Assembly: GCA_963974105.1 (NCBI GenBank) | Contig: CAXBBG010000001.1 | Coordinates: 248,001 to 312,000, forward strand | DNA from: UBA2136 sp963974105 | GTDB lineage: Bacteria > Pseudomonadota > Alphaproteobacteria > UBA2136 | DNA: 64,000 bases | Direction: 5' to 3' | In this document: piece by piece, positions 43,105-52,284 of the stretch | Numbering within the stretch: the stretch's first letter is position 1 | How the letters are laid out: every line of letters starts with the position of its first letter | Translations under genes and position numbers: made by a program | The notes under the pieces: model-generated | Seen by the model: the letters and a program-made list of their open reading frames with translations, nothing else | Told to the model about the DNA's origin: nothing | The model's database searches: none

Positions 43105-44006
43105 ATTTATATTCCTAATTTATTAAAATAATTTATTATTTTTTTACATATAAATGTTAACGGCTTTTGATTTTCATGTCGATTTTTTAATTATAAAAAC
43201 AGTAAAGTTAACAGGCAAACATATACCAATAATTCTTAAATAAATTGATATACGCAATACTACTTATAAGAGTGTTCACATTATAACCCCTTATCTCAAA
43301 TTTATTCACATCGCCAATATATGTCATTCATATTTTGGTTTTTTTTAGTTATTATCTAGCCTTACAAATACTAATTGTCACAACTTTATGCTACCTATCA
43401 CCACCCTTAATCATAACAGTAAAATATTTACAATCTGCCTTAACTCAACAACAAACCCTGGAAACACCTCAGATTACATATAGCCGTATAAATAAAACTT
43501 CACAAAAGTAACTTCTGCGTTTAAACCCTTCTGCAAAACATCTCCTTCACAGCACAAAAAAAAGGCAAAAAGAGCCCCTACCCCTCTTGTTGAAGAGATG
43601 TACGCACATATAAAAGCGATGAGAAATTTAAGTAATACCATATTCCATCATTAATTTATGTACGCAACATTTGCGACCATTTCAAAGAAAAACTTACTGA
43701 TTGAAAGATAAAGATTTAATCAGGCGAGCTCTATTAGAGGCAACTTAAACCATTGATAATGAATGTAAACATTAGAACAACTGCTTTAATATTACTTTTT
43801 ATAATAAATACTTACTTACGTAAGTATTTATTTATTTTATTGCGTTAGATGTAATTAACACTGACATCAGACATTTAAAAAAAAGGGCATATAACAACAC
43901 ATTAAAAGTTTGAATAATATGGACTAAGAGATAGGTTAATAAGTGTTTACATTCTTATCATACAAGCATTCAAATATCACTTTATCGTACATTAAGTATG
44001 CGTGCA
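43105..44006. other. Gene-poor intergenic region
   Basis: About 900 AT-rich bases separate ahcY from the VirB11-like gene terminator, with no convincing ORF on either strand. It holds the ahcY promoter region at the left end, a CTCTT/AAGAG hairpin near 43583-43596 and a 13-bp inverted repeat at 43803-43832. I found no tRNA, recognisable riboswitch or pseudogene. Confidence 0.5.
43803..43832. repeat. 13-bp inverted repeat containing ACTTACGTAAGT-type core
   Basis: AATAAATACTTAC and GTAAGTATTTATT are perfect inverted copies around a four-base TTAC spacer. A related pair, AATACTTAC and GTAAGTATT, occurs at 14537-14557 in another noncoding gap. Confidence 0.6.
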
Positions 44007-44044
44007 TAAAAAAGGGCATTACACATAAAGTAACGCCCTTTTTA
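44007..44044 (-). terminator. Terminator of the VirB11-like gene
   Basis: AAAAAAGGGC and GCCCTTTTT pair, with inner TTAC/GTAA pairing, 15 bases after the minus-strand stop. Confidence 0.85.
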
Positions 44045-44058
44045 TAGATTAAATTTTA

Positions 44059-45111
44059 TCAACTTTGAGAATAATGATCTTTCATACGCTCTTCTTTCTC
44101 ACGCTCTGCCTCTGCATTATCGGCAGCCGCTTGAATGTTTTGTTGCTGGCGTAATACTGCTTCTTTCTTCTCACGTGCCGCACGTCCAGGGTCTAAGACT
44201 TGGAAGTACCCTTCCACGCCACCCTTAACACGGTCAAGTTGTACAACCGCATAGATATCTGTTTCAAGCTGACGCCTTAAAACAGCCATCGCCGTCTCAC
44301 TCACATCACCATTCAACATCACACGGTTAATCACCGCATCAATCGCCGACTTAGGGTCATTAGCATGAATTGTTGCCATAGAACCGGCGTGCCCTGTATT
44401 GATCGCAGAGCAAAATGTAAATGCATTTTCTTGTCTAATCTCACCGAGCAAAATACGGTCAGGACGCATACGCAAACATGCATTTAAAATGTCAGTAACA
44501 TCAGGTCCATTTTTGTCCTTGGTCATCCCGCCAAACGTAAATGAGCATGCATTAGAATGAGGCACTTTTAACTCCAGCACATCCTCAATGGTTACCAGCC
44601 TTTCATCTTTACCGATATATCTTAAAACGGCATTCATGAAGGTTGTTTTACCTGAACCTGTACCACCACTTATCAGCAAAGTTTTCTTATTTTTTATTGC
44701 AGAAATTACAGCCTGTTTATCTTCATCTGACATAATGTAATCATTAATTGTGAAGTCTTTTTCTTTGTGGTGAATACGGATAGCCATAGAGAATTTTGCT
44801 GCATTTTGTAGCCCCGCCACAATTTGCGCACGGTGACCTCCAGGCATCATAAAAGATAAAATCGGGTTAGATAATGAAAAATCAAGCCCTCTATATTCGG
44901 CCAACATTTTGATGATATCCATCATCATTTCCTGTGTTAGCTCTGGTGCTTTTTCAAAATGCCACTCACCAGAATAATCCTCATAACCAACTTCACCCGG
45001 CTTATTGATGACAATTTCCTTCATGCCCTGTGTACGTTCGGGATCGAGGAACTTCATAAAAGGTTCCATAATACGCTTTTGCTGGGGGCTAAAAATATAT
45101 TCTGCAGACAT
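44059..45111 (-). CDS. VirB11-type secretion ATPase (orphan)
   Basis: The 350-residue protein is a hexameric-type secretion ATPase of the VirB11/PulE superfamily. The N-terminal domain carries MKEIVINKPGEVGYED, a motif typical of VirB11. The C-terminal domain has Walker A GGTGSGKTT (149-157), the TIEDVLEL Asp box, an LRMRPDRILLGEIR Walker B and GHAGSMATIHAND with the His box. A charged coiled-coil tail of about 40 residues (KKEAVLRQQQ to the end) is extra. No other type IV secretion gene is in the window; it lies downstream of hpf where ptsN often sits. Confidence 0.85.
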   Translation of the reverse strand: MSAEYIFSPQQKRIMEPFMKFLDPERTQGMKEIVINKPGEVGYEDYSGEWHFEKAPELTQEMMMDIIKMLAEYRGLDFSLSNPILSFMMPGGHRAQIVAGLQNAAKFSMAIRIHHKEKDFTINDYIMSDEDKQAVISAIKNKKTLLISGGTGSGKTTFMNAVLRYIGKDERLVTIEDVLELKVPHSNACSFTFGGMTKDKNGPDVTDILNACLRMRPDRILLGEIRQENAFTFCSAINTGHAGSMATIHANDPKSAIDAVINRVMLNGDVSETAMAVLRRQLETDIYAVVQLDRVKGGVEGYFQVLDPGRAAREKKEAVLRQQQNIQAAADNAEAEREKEERMKDHYSQS

Positions 45112-45198
45112 TATTCTTCAACTTCTTATTATTTATTCACATATATTTATATTAAACCACACAAACAATTATAACTAAAAAAATGACACTACAAACAT

Positions 45199-45234
45199 AA
45201 AGAAGCCTGCTTAAAAATTTAAGCAGGCTTCTTT
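45199..45234 (-). terminator. Long-stem terminator of hpf
   Basis: AAAGAAGCCTGCTTAAA and TTTAAGCAGGCTTCTTT form a 17-bp near-perfect palindrome between hpf and the VirB11-like gene. Confidence 0.85.
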
Positions 45235-45256
45235 TATATCACGCTATCTATTAAGC

Positions 45257-45847
45257 TTAGCTTGCGCGTTCAAGCTTATCGGTTTCAACCCAACCAATAG
45301 TGCCATCATCTTCACGATAAACAACATTTAGAGCACCTGAGTCAATGTTATGGAACAGGAAAATTGATGTGTGCATCAAATCCATTTGCATAACAGCTTC
45401 ATCAACGGTCAACAACTGAAGGTCTTTCATTTTCTTCTTAACAACGTTTGGAGCGTACACACCTGCATCTGGTGCATTTTCAAGCTCGTCTTCTTGTAGT
45501 TGGTTATGTACAGCAATCATGCGCTCAGCACCCGCAAATTTTTCGCTATCACGGCGACGACGGTGTTTTTGAATACGGCCTTTATACTTTTTAAGGCGAC
45601 GTACAAGTTTATGAACAGCCTCGTCCATTGCTTGATAGCAGTCAGCACCTTCCGCTTCTGCACGTAGGTGAATTTGACTTGCATGTAGTTTCACATCTAC
45701 AGCGTGTAGATGTCCTTTGTTGCTAAATTGAATATTCGCATCAACAATTTCTGGGAAGTAATCTGCGATACCGCCTAGAGCTGTTTGACAGTGATTCTTT
45801 AGTGAGTCACCAACTTCCATGTGTAAACCTGTAATTTGTAGATCCAT
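45257..45847 (-). CDS. hpf: Ribosome hibernation promoting factor, long form
   Basis: The 196-residue protein is a long-type HPF. The N-terminal domain (about 1-100) binds the 30S subunit and blocks tRNA and mRNA sites, with GLHMEVGDSLKNHCQTALGG and HLRAEAEGADCYQAMDEAVH. After a basic linker (KHRRRRDSEKFAGAERM), the C-terminal dimerisation domain (VKKKMKDLQLLTVDEAVMQM to the end) supports 100S ribosome formation. It is 33 bases downstream of rpoN, the conserved proteobacterial order, and ends at a strong terminator. Confidence 0.95.
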   Translation of the reverse strand: MDLQITGLHMEVGDSLKNHCQTALGGIADYFPEIVDANIQFSNKGHLHAVDVKLHASQIHLRAEAEGADCYQAMDEAVHKLVRRLKKYKGRIQKHRRRRDSEKFAGAERMIAVHNQLQEDELENAPDAGVYAPNVVKKKMKDLQLLTVDEAVMQMDLMHTSIFLFHNIDSGALNVVYREDDGTIGWVETDKLERAS

Positions 45848-45880
45848 AGTATTTTTCTTTCTTATATATCCATCTTTATA

Positions 45881-47329
45881 TTATGCCCGAATGCGCCTGC
45901 CTGAGCTAGAAGGAATACCGAGTCCTTCTCTATACTTTGCCACAGTTCTGCGAGCAACATCCACACCTTCTTGCTTAAGGAGCTGGACAAGCTTTTCATC
46001 GCTTAGAGGTTTTGCTGTATTTTCCTCAACGATTAAACGTTTAATTATCTGACGAACACTTTCAGAAGCGACCGTCATATTTCCACCTGTAGTACCTATA
46101 GCAGATGAGAAAAAATATTTCATTTCAAATACGCCAAGTGGTGTCTGCATGTATTTCCCATTTGTCACACGTGACACAGTCGACTCATGTACACCCACCT
46201 TATCGGCGATAATTTTTAAGGTCATTGGCTGTAAACTTTCAATACCCAGATTAAAAAAATCAACCTGGTATGCCACTATAGCATTTGAAACTTTGTAAAT
46301 TGTTTTCGCACGCTGTTCTAAGCTTTTAATAAGCCACTGCGCTCTACTTACACGTTCATTTACGTAACCTTTATCACCATCTCCGCGCCCTGCCATCATC
46401 GTTTGATAACCGCTATTCAATAAAATTTTAGGCATCGCATCCACATTGAGTTCACTGCGCCAAACACCTTCTTTTTTAAGAACATTTACGTCTGGTATAA
46501 TGTTTGTAGAAACATCTGTGCCAAACGCAAGGCCTGGTTTTGGGGTTAAAGTTGTAATAAGCTGGCAATACTCAACAATTTCTTCCATGTTGCAGCCTGC
46601 AACCTTAGCCAGTTTTTTAAAGTCTTTTTGAGCAAGCAATTCTAAATTTTTAACAACTTTAGAAGCTTTCTCCAGCCTTTCACCTTTTAATTTTACATCT
46701 AATTCCAATTGAAGGATAAGACATTCTTTTAAATCTCGCGCTGCCACCCCTACAGGGTCCAACGTTTGCAATAGTTCTAACGCATCTTCGACAACGTCAA
46801 CAGAAACGCTTAAGCGCTCTGCTACCTTTGAAAGATCGGCGCGTAAGTAGCCCGCATCATCAATAGAGTCGATAAGGTAATTGCACAAAAAATGAAGTTT
46901 AGAGTCATCTGTTACTTCTCCTACTTGTTGCTGTAAATATTCCTTTAGAGACATATCGTGGCTTGCTGTCTTTTCCCAAGACTGCTCATCAGAATCATCA
47001 AAAGACGAAGATGAGCCGCCTGAAGTCGATGTACCACTATCGTACATGCTATCCCAACCCACGTCTAAACTGTCTTTTTCGGCCCCCATAGAATCAGATT
47101 CAAGTGCTTTTACCGAATCCATTTCCTCGTGGGAGGTTTCAGATGTGTCGTTATATTCTTCCGTTGTACCATCATCACTAGCCAAAAACGGGTTATCCAT
47201 CAACTCTTGACCAATAAATCCTTGAAGATCAAGCGTTGGCATTTGCAAAAGCTTAATAGCTAATTGCAGCTGTGGCGTCATCACGAGTTTTTGGTCTAGC
47301 TTAAGACCTAAACTTTGATTCAATGCCAT
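45881..47329 (-). CDS. rpoN: RNA polymerase sigma-54 factor
   Basis: RpoN directs polymerase to -24/-12 promoters that need an activator ATPase. From the ATG at 47329, preceded by GGAGG, it has 482 residues. Region I is MALNQSLGLKLDQKLVMTPQ, region II is acidic and serine-rich (about 50-120), and the core-binding domain follows. The helix-turn-helix is VGVHESTVSRVTNGKYMQTP and the RpoN box is ARRTVAKYREGLGIPSS, close to the C-terminus. It sits between lptB and hpf, as usual. Confidence 0.96.
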   Translation of the reverse strand: MALNQSLGLKLDQKLVMTPQLQLAIKLLQMPTLDLQGFIGQELMDNPFLASDDGTTEEYNDTSETSHEEMDSVKALESDSMGAEKDSLDVGWDSMYDSGTSTSGGSSSSFDDSDEQSWEKTASHDMSLKEYLQQQVGEVTDDSKLHFLCNYLIDSIDDAGYLRADLSKVAERLSVSVDVVEDALELLQTLDPVGVAARDLKECLILQLELDVKLKGERLEKASKVVKNLELLAQKDFKKLAKVAGCNMEEIVEYCQLITTLTPKPGLAFGTDVSTNIIPDVNVLKKEGVWRSELNVDAMPKILLNSGYQTMMAGRGDGDKGYVNERVSRAQWLIKSLEQRAKTIYKVSNAIVAYQVDFFNLGIESLQPMTLKIIADKVGVHESTVSRVTNGKYMQTPLGVFEMKYFFSSAIGTTGGNMTVASESVRQIIKRLIVEENTAKPLSDEKLVQLLKQEGVDVARRTVAKYREGLGIPSSSGRRIRA

Positions 47330-47636
47330 ACCCGCCTCCGTCTTCATCAATTTATTTTTTTGTTATGACTTTATTATAACGCACATCACGATCTCTCTAT
47401 ATATTTTTGCAAGCCGGCACAAGAAAGATTGATCTTTTTGGGGTGAAAAAATGACATTTTAGACACAAGAATACGCAATTTTAAGACTAAACTTAAAAAA
47501 AACACATAAGAAACAAGCACAAACAGCCGAAATTGGCATGCCTTATAAATAAGCACTAAAAGAAACACGTCAGGAATAAGTGAGATTTTATAAACATAGA
47601 AACCATTTAAAATGACATAAAAACGCAGAAAAACTT

Positions 47637-48395
47637 TTACAACATCTTAAAATCTTCGCCAAGGTAAACTTTCTTCACCTCTTCATTGGCAACAATCTCT
47701 TCTGGTGTCCCTTCCATAATGATACGACCATCATGCAAGATACATGCACGGTCAACAATAGAAAGAGTTTCACGGACATTATGGTCTGTAATTAACACAC
47801 CAATACCTCGGTTTTTAAGCTCTAAAACAAGCTTACGCACATCATTAATCGCTAAAGGGTCAACCCCTGCAAAAGGTTCATCCAACAAAATATAAACAGG
47901 ACGCGCTGCAAGCGCACGTGCAATTTCTACACGGCGGCGCTCACCACCTGAAAGTGCTGGTGCCATAGACTTTTGGATACGACGCAAGCCAAAGTCATGA
48001 ATAAGTTCTTTGAGACGGCTACGAACCGCTGGTGGGTTTTTTTCAACAATTTCGAGCACTGATTTAATATTATCTTCAACGCTCATACCACGGAAAATAG
48101 ACGATTCTTGAGGAAGATAACCCAAGCCATAGCGAGCACGGCGATAAACAGGCCAGCCTTCAACTTGTACACCGTCAATTGTAATAACGCCTTCATCGGC
48201 TTCAACCAAACCCACTACCGCGTGAAAACTCGTTGTTTTACCCGCACCATTTGGCCCTAGAAGCGCAACAATCTCACCACGTTGCAAGTGAAATGAAACG
48301 TCATTTAAAATAACGCGCTTGCCAACAACTTTCTTAAGACCTTCAACACGCAACCCTGTTTTTGACGTGTTTAATGACGTAACATTACCGCTCAA
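47637..48395 (-). CDS. lptB: LPS export ABC transporter ATP-binding protein LptB
   Basis: LptB powers extraction of lipopolysaccharide from the inner membrane with LptF/LptG. The 252-residue ATPase shows Walker A GPNGAGKTT, Q-loop YLPQESSIFRGM, signature LSGGERRRVEIA, Walker B VYILLDEPFAGVDP and the switch histidine in LITDHNVRETL. The start is TTG, three bases after the lptA stop with AAGGGG upstream; no ATG lies near. About 290 bases to rpoN show no convincing gene. Confidence 0.96.
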   Translation of the reverse strand: MSGNVTSLNTSKTGLRVEGLKKVVGKRVILNDVSFHLQRGEIVALLGPNGAGKTTSFHAVVGLVEADEGVITIDGVQVEGWPVYRRARYGLGYLPQESSIFRGMSVEDNIKSVLEIVEKNPPAVRSRLKELIHDFGLRRIQKSMAPALSGGERRRVEIARALAARPVYILLDEPFAGVDPLAINDVRKLVLELKNRGIGVLITDHNVRETLSIVDRACILHDGRIIMEGTPEEIVANEEVKKVYLGEDFKML

Positions 48396-48398
48396 CCT

Positions 48399-48869
48399 TT
48401 ATTTCCCCTTTAGTGAAAAGGTCGCTTTTACGCGCCCTTTTGGCTTAGAGTTTTCCAGCGCCATATGCCCTGTCTCTAAGTTATAAACTAATTTTTCGCC
48501 TGTTAACACACTCCCTGCGCGGGTTAAAACAACATTTCCTGTCATTAAAACGTTTCCAACACGTGGTGAATAAACAGCTTTATCCCCAGTTGCTGTGCTT
48601 TTTCCATGCACAATCACAACTTTATCTGTCGCAATAACTTCCTTTATATCTTCTTTTCCGTCTTCTGCATAGTAAACATCTAGCTTTTCAGCACCTAAAA
48701 AAACTTCACCGTGCTGCACTTTAACGTTACCAGTAAATGAAGCGTAAAAGTCTTCTTGAGACACTTCGAGTGATTGCGATGAAATATCAATAGGTAAAGA
48801 CAAATCTAACGCATTTGCTTTTTGAACAAACACCGCTGCAGCGATCATTAATAATATTTTAAACTTCAT
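48399..48869 (-). CDS. lptA: LPS transport periplasmic protein LptA
   Basis: LptA forms the periplasmic bridge for lipopolysaccharide. The 156-residue protein has a signal peptide (FKILLMIAAAVFVQKANA) and the OstA-like beta-jellyroll: PIDISSQSLEVSQEDFYASF, GNVKVQHGEVFLGAEKLDVY, TGDKAVYSPRVGNVLMTGNV and GEKLVYNLETGHM. It overlaps lptC by four bases (ATGA) and precedes lptB by three, so the three genes are translationally coupled. Confidence 0.93.
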   Translation of the reverse strand: MKFKILLMIAAAVFVQKANALDLSLPIDISSQSLEVSQEDFYASFTGNVKVQHGEVFLGAEKLDVYYAEDGKEDIKEVIATDKVVIVHGKSTATGDKAVYSPRVGNVLMTGNVVLTRAGSVLTGEKLVYNLETGHMALENSKPKGRVKATFSLKGK

Positions 48870-49495
48870 TGGCTCACTTCCTTTACAAGGTCTTTTTCTA
48901 CACGTTGTGGGTAATATTTTATCTTCACACCTTCAGAAAAAAGGACACGCCCACCAGATCCCTCCATTAAAAAGGCTCCAGCTTTAATTTCGCCCTTCAA
49001 CCCCTTAATTTCAACTGGCTTAGATGAATTTATACGTTGCGTTCGCATATTTCCCTTCAGTTCTGTGCTTTTTAATTTATAACCATACCCCTCAACTTCA
49101 ACCGATTTATTCAAAGAGATATCCTGCCCCTTCACTGCATAAACACCCTCTTTGGCTTTAAAGCGAACAGAATCACCTGTTGCAGAAGTTGAAAAAGCTT
49201 CAATACCTTCAAGTTTAACAGTTTCAGAATTTTCAGACATTGTTTGAACGGCACGCACCGCCTTCACCCCCCAATGGCGCCCCTTGGCATCTTCACCTGT
49301 AAAGTTAGGGCTTTCCATAACCGTACTCGCAAGGCTGGAAACTTTTGCAACGGCCACCTTTTCATCCACATCAACATCGACATCCATCGCCGTTGAAAGT
49401 GTTAATCTATCTTCGTCACTTGGCCAAGAAAAAAGAAGAATCGTAAGGCCTGCAGCCATTAAGATAAAAACAAACTTTGTTGTACGCGCGTTCAA
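48866..49495 (-). CDS. lptC: LPS export protein LptC
   Basis: LptC is a bitopic inner-membrane protein passing LPS from LptBFG to LptA. The 209-residue product has one N-terminal anchor (KFVFILMAAGLTILLFSW) and a periplasmic beta domain with ESPNFTGEDAKGRHWGVKAV and an LKGEIKAGAFLMEGSGGRVL block. The start is a TTG immediately after the kdsD stop. Sequence conservation in this family is low, but position between kdsD and lptA and topology make the call firm. Confidence 0.9.
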   Translation of the reverse strand: MNARTTKFVFILMAAGLTILLFSWPSDEDRLTLSTAMDVDVDVDEKVAVAKVSSLASTVMESPNFTGEDAKGRHWGVKAVRAVQTMSENSETVKLEGIEAFSTSATGDSVRFKAKEGVYAVKGQDISLNKSVEVEGYGYKLKSTELKGNMRTQRINSSKPVEIKGLKGEIKAGAFLMEGSGGRVLFSEGVKIKYYPQRVEKDLVKEVSQ

Positions 49496-50479
49496 TTAAA
49501 TAACCCCTGCCTGCAAACAATTATGAATATGGAGCACACCTACAGGCTTTTTATTTTCTAATACAAACAGCGCTGTAATTTTATTTTCTTGCATAATATG
49601 CACCGCAGCCGTTGCCATAATATCTTCTGTAATCGTTTTTGGTGATGAACTCATTACATCTTTCGCTGTTTTATTTAAAATATCAGCACCCATATGGCGG
49701 CGTAGGTCACCATCTGTAATAATACCTGTTAATACCCCCATATCATTGGTTACACCAACAATACCAAGACGTTTCTCTGATATCATCAACAAAACTTTAT
49801 CCATAGTTGAAACTTCGCTCACCAAAGGGATATCACGCACCATCAACGTAGAAACTGTTGAAAGCTTGCTTCCTAATTTGCCTCCAGGGTGAAAATTAGC
49901 AAAATCCTCTGGCTTAAATCCACGGCGGCGCATAATAGCTACCGCCAACGCATCACCAAGTGCAAGCGTTGCTGTGGTTGAGCTAGTTGGCGCAATATTC
50001 ATAGGGCACGCTTCTGTCGTTACACCATTTTCAAGGCAAATATTTGCGGCCTTGCCAAGTGTTGACGTGCGTGCACGTGTAATAGCAATAAGAGGAATAT
50101 TAAAACGTGCGCAGTGTCCTAAAATATCACCCAACTCTTTCGTTTCACCGCTGTGTGAAAACGCTAAAACCGCGTCATCTTCTGTAATCATACCAAGGTC
50201 ACCATGACTTGCTTCCCCTGGGTGAACCGCAAAAGAAGGTGTGCCTGTGCTGGCTAGAGTCGCAGCAATTTTAGCGCCAATATGCCCAGATTTACCCATA
50301 CCCGTTACAATAACACGTCCCTTTTTTGCAGAAAGATTAAACATTAAATCTACAGCTTCTACAAAATTACCATCTAAATTTTCAGCTAAAAACAAGAGGC
50401 TTTCAGCTTCTTTCTTTAAAACATCACGCCCTGCTGCCATCGCGGCGTCGTTTACATTGAGTTTTGCTACGGTATTCAT
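49496..50479 (-). CDS. kdsD: Arabinose-5-phosphate isomerase
   Basis: KdsD converts ribulose 5-phosphate to arabinose 5-phosphate, the first step to Kdo for LPS. The 327-residue protein has an N-terminal SIS domain (RVIVTGMGKSGHIGAKIAAT, SHSGETKEL, PTSSTTATLALGDALAVAIM) and two C-terminal CBS domains beginning near VRDIPLVSEVST. AAGGA precedes the ATG. It lies directly upstream of lptC, so precursor synthesis and LPS export are co-transcribed. Confidence 0.94.
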   Translation of the reverse strand: MNTVAKLNVNDAAMAAGRDVLKKEAESLLFLAENLDGNFVEAVDLMFNLSAKKGRVIVTGMGKSGHIGAKIAATLASTGTPSFAVHPGEASHGDLGMITEDDAVLAFSHSGETKELGDILGHCARFNIPLIAITRARTSTLGKAANICLENGVTTEACPMNIAPTSSTTATLALGDALAVAIMRRRGFKPEDFANFHPGGKLGSKLSTVSTLMVRDIPLVSEVSTMDKVLLMISEKRLGIVGVTNDMGVLTGIITDGDLRRHMGADILNKTAKDVMSSSPKTITEDIMATAAVHIMQENKITALFVLENKKPVGVLHIHNCLQAGVI

Positions 50480-50526
50480 AAAATAAACGTCCTTATTGCG
50501 CTTTATAATTTCTTTAAGTTTTTGGC

Positions 50527-51153
50527 TTAGTGATGGGCAAAAATATCTTCATCTTCCCAACCTGCCAAGTCAAGCGTGGCACGGACAGGTAAAAAGTCGA
50601 AACATTCCTGCGCTAAATGCACACGGTTCACTTGTTTGAGCATGATATCTAGTTTTTGCTTTAAATCATGCAAGTGAATAACATCTGCTGCGGCATAATC
50701 AAGCTGCGCAGCGCTTAACTCATCAGCACCCCAGTTGGTTGACGTTACAGTTTTATCCAGCTGAACACCTAACAATTCAACGCAAAGTGCATTAAGCCCG
50801 TGTTTTTCTGTGTATGTACGTGTTAAACGTGAAGCAATTTTAGTGTCATAAAGTGGTGTCGTCATCACGCCTAAATAATGCTGCATGGTTACAATATCTT
50901 TACGGCCATAATGGAAAATTTTAAGGGTACGACTGTCTGTTAATAATTTTTTCAAATTCGGTGCGTCCCAGTCAGAGCCATCAAACTTTACAAGCCACAC
51001 ATCACCTGCACCATTACCAACTTGCGTCATACACAAACGGTCACGAAATACGTTTAAACCCATCATTTCACAGTCAACTGCCGCCATACCATTTGGGAAT
51101 GTTGCATCTGCAGGCAGGTCATTTAAACACATTACAATATTGTTTTCGCTCAT
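50527..51153 (-). CDS. rnd: Ribonuclease D-like exonuclease
   Basis: The 208-residue protein is a DEDDy 3'-5' exonuclease: AAVDCEMMGL (DxE), FHYGRKDIVTM (Exo II aspartate) and YAAADVIHLHDLKQKL (Exo III Tyr and Asp). It contains only the catalytic domain, without the HRDC domains of E. coli RNase D; this short form next to kdsD is usual in alphaproteobacteria. AAAGGAG precedes the ATG. It is the first gene of the run through lptB. Confidence 0.9.
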   Translation of the reverse strand: MSENNIVMCLNDLPADATFPNGMAAVDCEMMGLNVFRDRLCMTQVGNGAGDVWLVKFDGSDWDAPNLKKLLTDSRTLKIFHYGRKDIVTMQHYLGVMTTPLYDTKIASRLTRTYTEKHGLNALCVELLGVQLDKTVTSTNWGADELSAAQLDYAAADVIHLHDLKQKLDIMLKQVNRVHLAQECFDFLPVRATLDLAGWEDEDIFAHH

Positions 51154-51247
51154 AGGGCTCCTTTAAATTAATAAAACCATTATTTATGTAAGACAGTTTT
51201 AACACAAAACAACACTGAACAACAACAAAACAGGGGTAAAAACAGTG

Positions 51248-52060
51248 CTACGCTATAAAAATATAACCAATAAGCAAAAAACCAAGGACAAGGCGGTAAA
51301 TTACAAAAGGTAAAAAGCCAACCTTCTCAACAAATTTCATCAACAAATGAATACTGGCATATGCCGCAATAAAAGTTAAAAAGACACCCATTAAAAGCTC
51401 AGAAGGCTTACCTAATGCTTCAACAGGATCCAGCACATAACCAAGACCAGAGTAACCACCAATAAGTAAAATAATAGGAATAGACATGAGCATGGCATAG
51501 CGTGATGCGTCAACTCTTGAAAATCCAAGCAACCTTCCCGCTGTCATACAAATACCGCTACGTGACGTACCTGGAACCACGGCTAAAGCTTGAAATAGGC
51601 CATAAATTAAAGCATGTTTCGCCGTCATCTCTTTGGCTTCTGTGCTGCATTTTTCAACACGTTTATCAGCCCAGTAAAGCAAAACACCATAACCGATAGA
51701 TGTGCCCGCAATAATTGGTAATGACCTTGCAAAAATAGAAACCCAGTCTTTTACAAAAGGACCAACAAGCACCAAGGGTAATGTTGAAAAAATAAGCATC
51801 AGCGCCAATTTAGCCTGCACCGTAGACACATTTCCACACATCAATTGAAACGTTCCTGTGAACAAGCTTTTTACTTCACATCTAAAATAAAGCATAACCG
51901 CTAAAAGTGTGCCCACATGTACACCTATATCAAACAAAAACCCTTGGTCACCCCAATGTGCAAAAACAGGCACAAGCACCAAATGTGCACTTGATGAAAT
52001 AGGTAAAAATTCTGTAATACCCTGAACAATACTTAATGTTAATATTTGAATAAATTCCAT
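51248..52060 (-). CDS. uppP: Undecaprenyl-diphosphatase UppP
   Basis: UppP (BacA) recycles the C55 lipid carrier for peptidoglycan and other envelope polymers. From the ATG at 52060 it has 270 residues and about eight membrane segments. The two active-site motifs are TEFLPISSSAHLVL near the N-terminus and PGTSRSGICMTAGRLLGFSR near residues 165-185. No SD precedes this ATG. A TTG 12 codons upstream exists in frame but falls in a predicted promoter whose transcript would start one base before the ATG. Confidence 0.93.
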   Translation of the reverse strand: MEFIQILTLSIVQGITEFLPISSSAHLVLVPVFAHWGDQGFLFDIGVHVGTLLAVMLYFRCEVKSLFTGTFQLMCGNVSTVQAKLALMLIFSTLPLVLVGPFVKDWVSIFARSLPIIAGTSIGYGVLLYWADKRVEKCSTEAKEMTAKHALIYGLFQALAVVPGTSRSGICMTAGRLLGFSRVDASRYAMLMSIPIILLIGGYSGLGYVLDPVEALGKPSELLMGVFLTFIAAYASIHLLMKFVEKVGFLPFVIYRLVLGFLLIGYIFIA

Positions 52061-52067
52061 AACAGTT

Positions 52068-52096
52068 AAGATAAACGTAAATAAAAAAAGAGACAA
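52068..52096 (-). promoter_or_regulatory. Predicted promoter of uppP, near-leaderless
   Basis: On the minus strand TTGTCT and TATCTT are 17 bases apart. Seven bases separate the -10 from the ATG, giving a predicted leader of about one base. Confidence 0.4.
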
Positions 52097-52284
52097 GTCA
52101 CAGCATGTGCTCTGCCCTTTGCTTGGTGGTTAATTTAACACGCAAATTTGACTTAAAATTTTTATATATGCATAAAATTACATTTCATTCACACCTTGAA
52201 ACAGAGAAAAAGCTCCTTATTTATAATAGTGAACCATACCCATCGGCGTCATTTCACGTCATACCTTTTCAAGGGATATATACA

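Noticed and set aside
43105..43260. SAH or SAM riboswitch upstream of ahcY
   Set aside because: The leader is AT-rich without the conserved pseudoknot or GC-rich stems of these classes.
47386..47568. 60-codon minus-strand ORF between rpoN and lptB
   Set aside because: No SD and low-complexity hydrophobic sequence; the gap is more likely noncoding.
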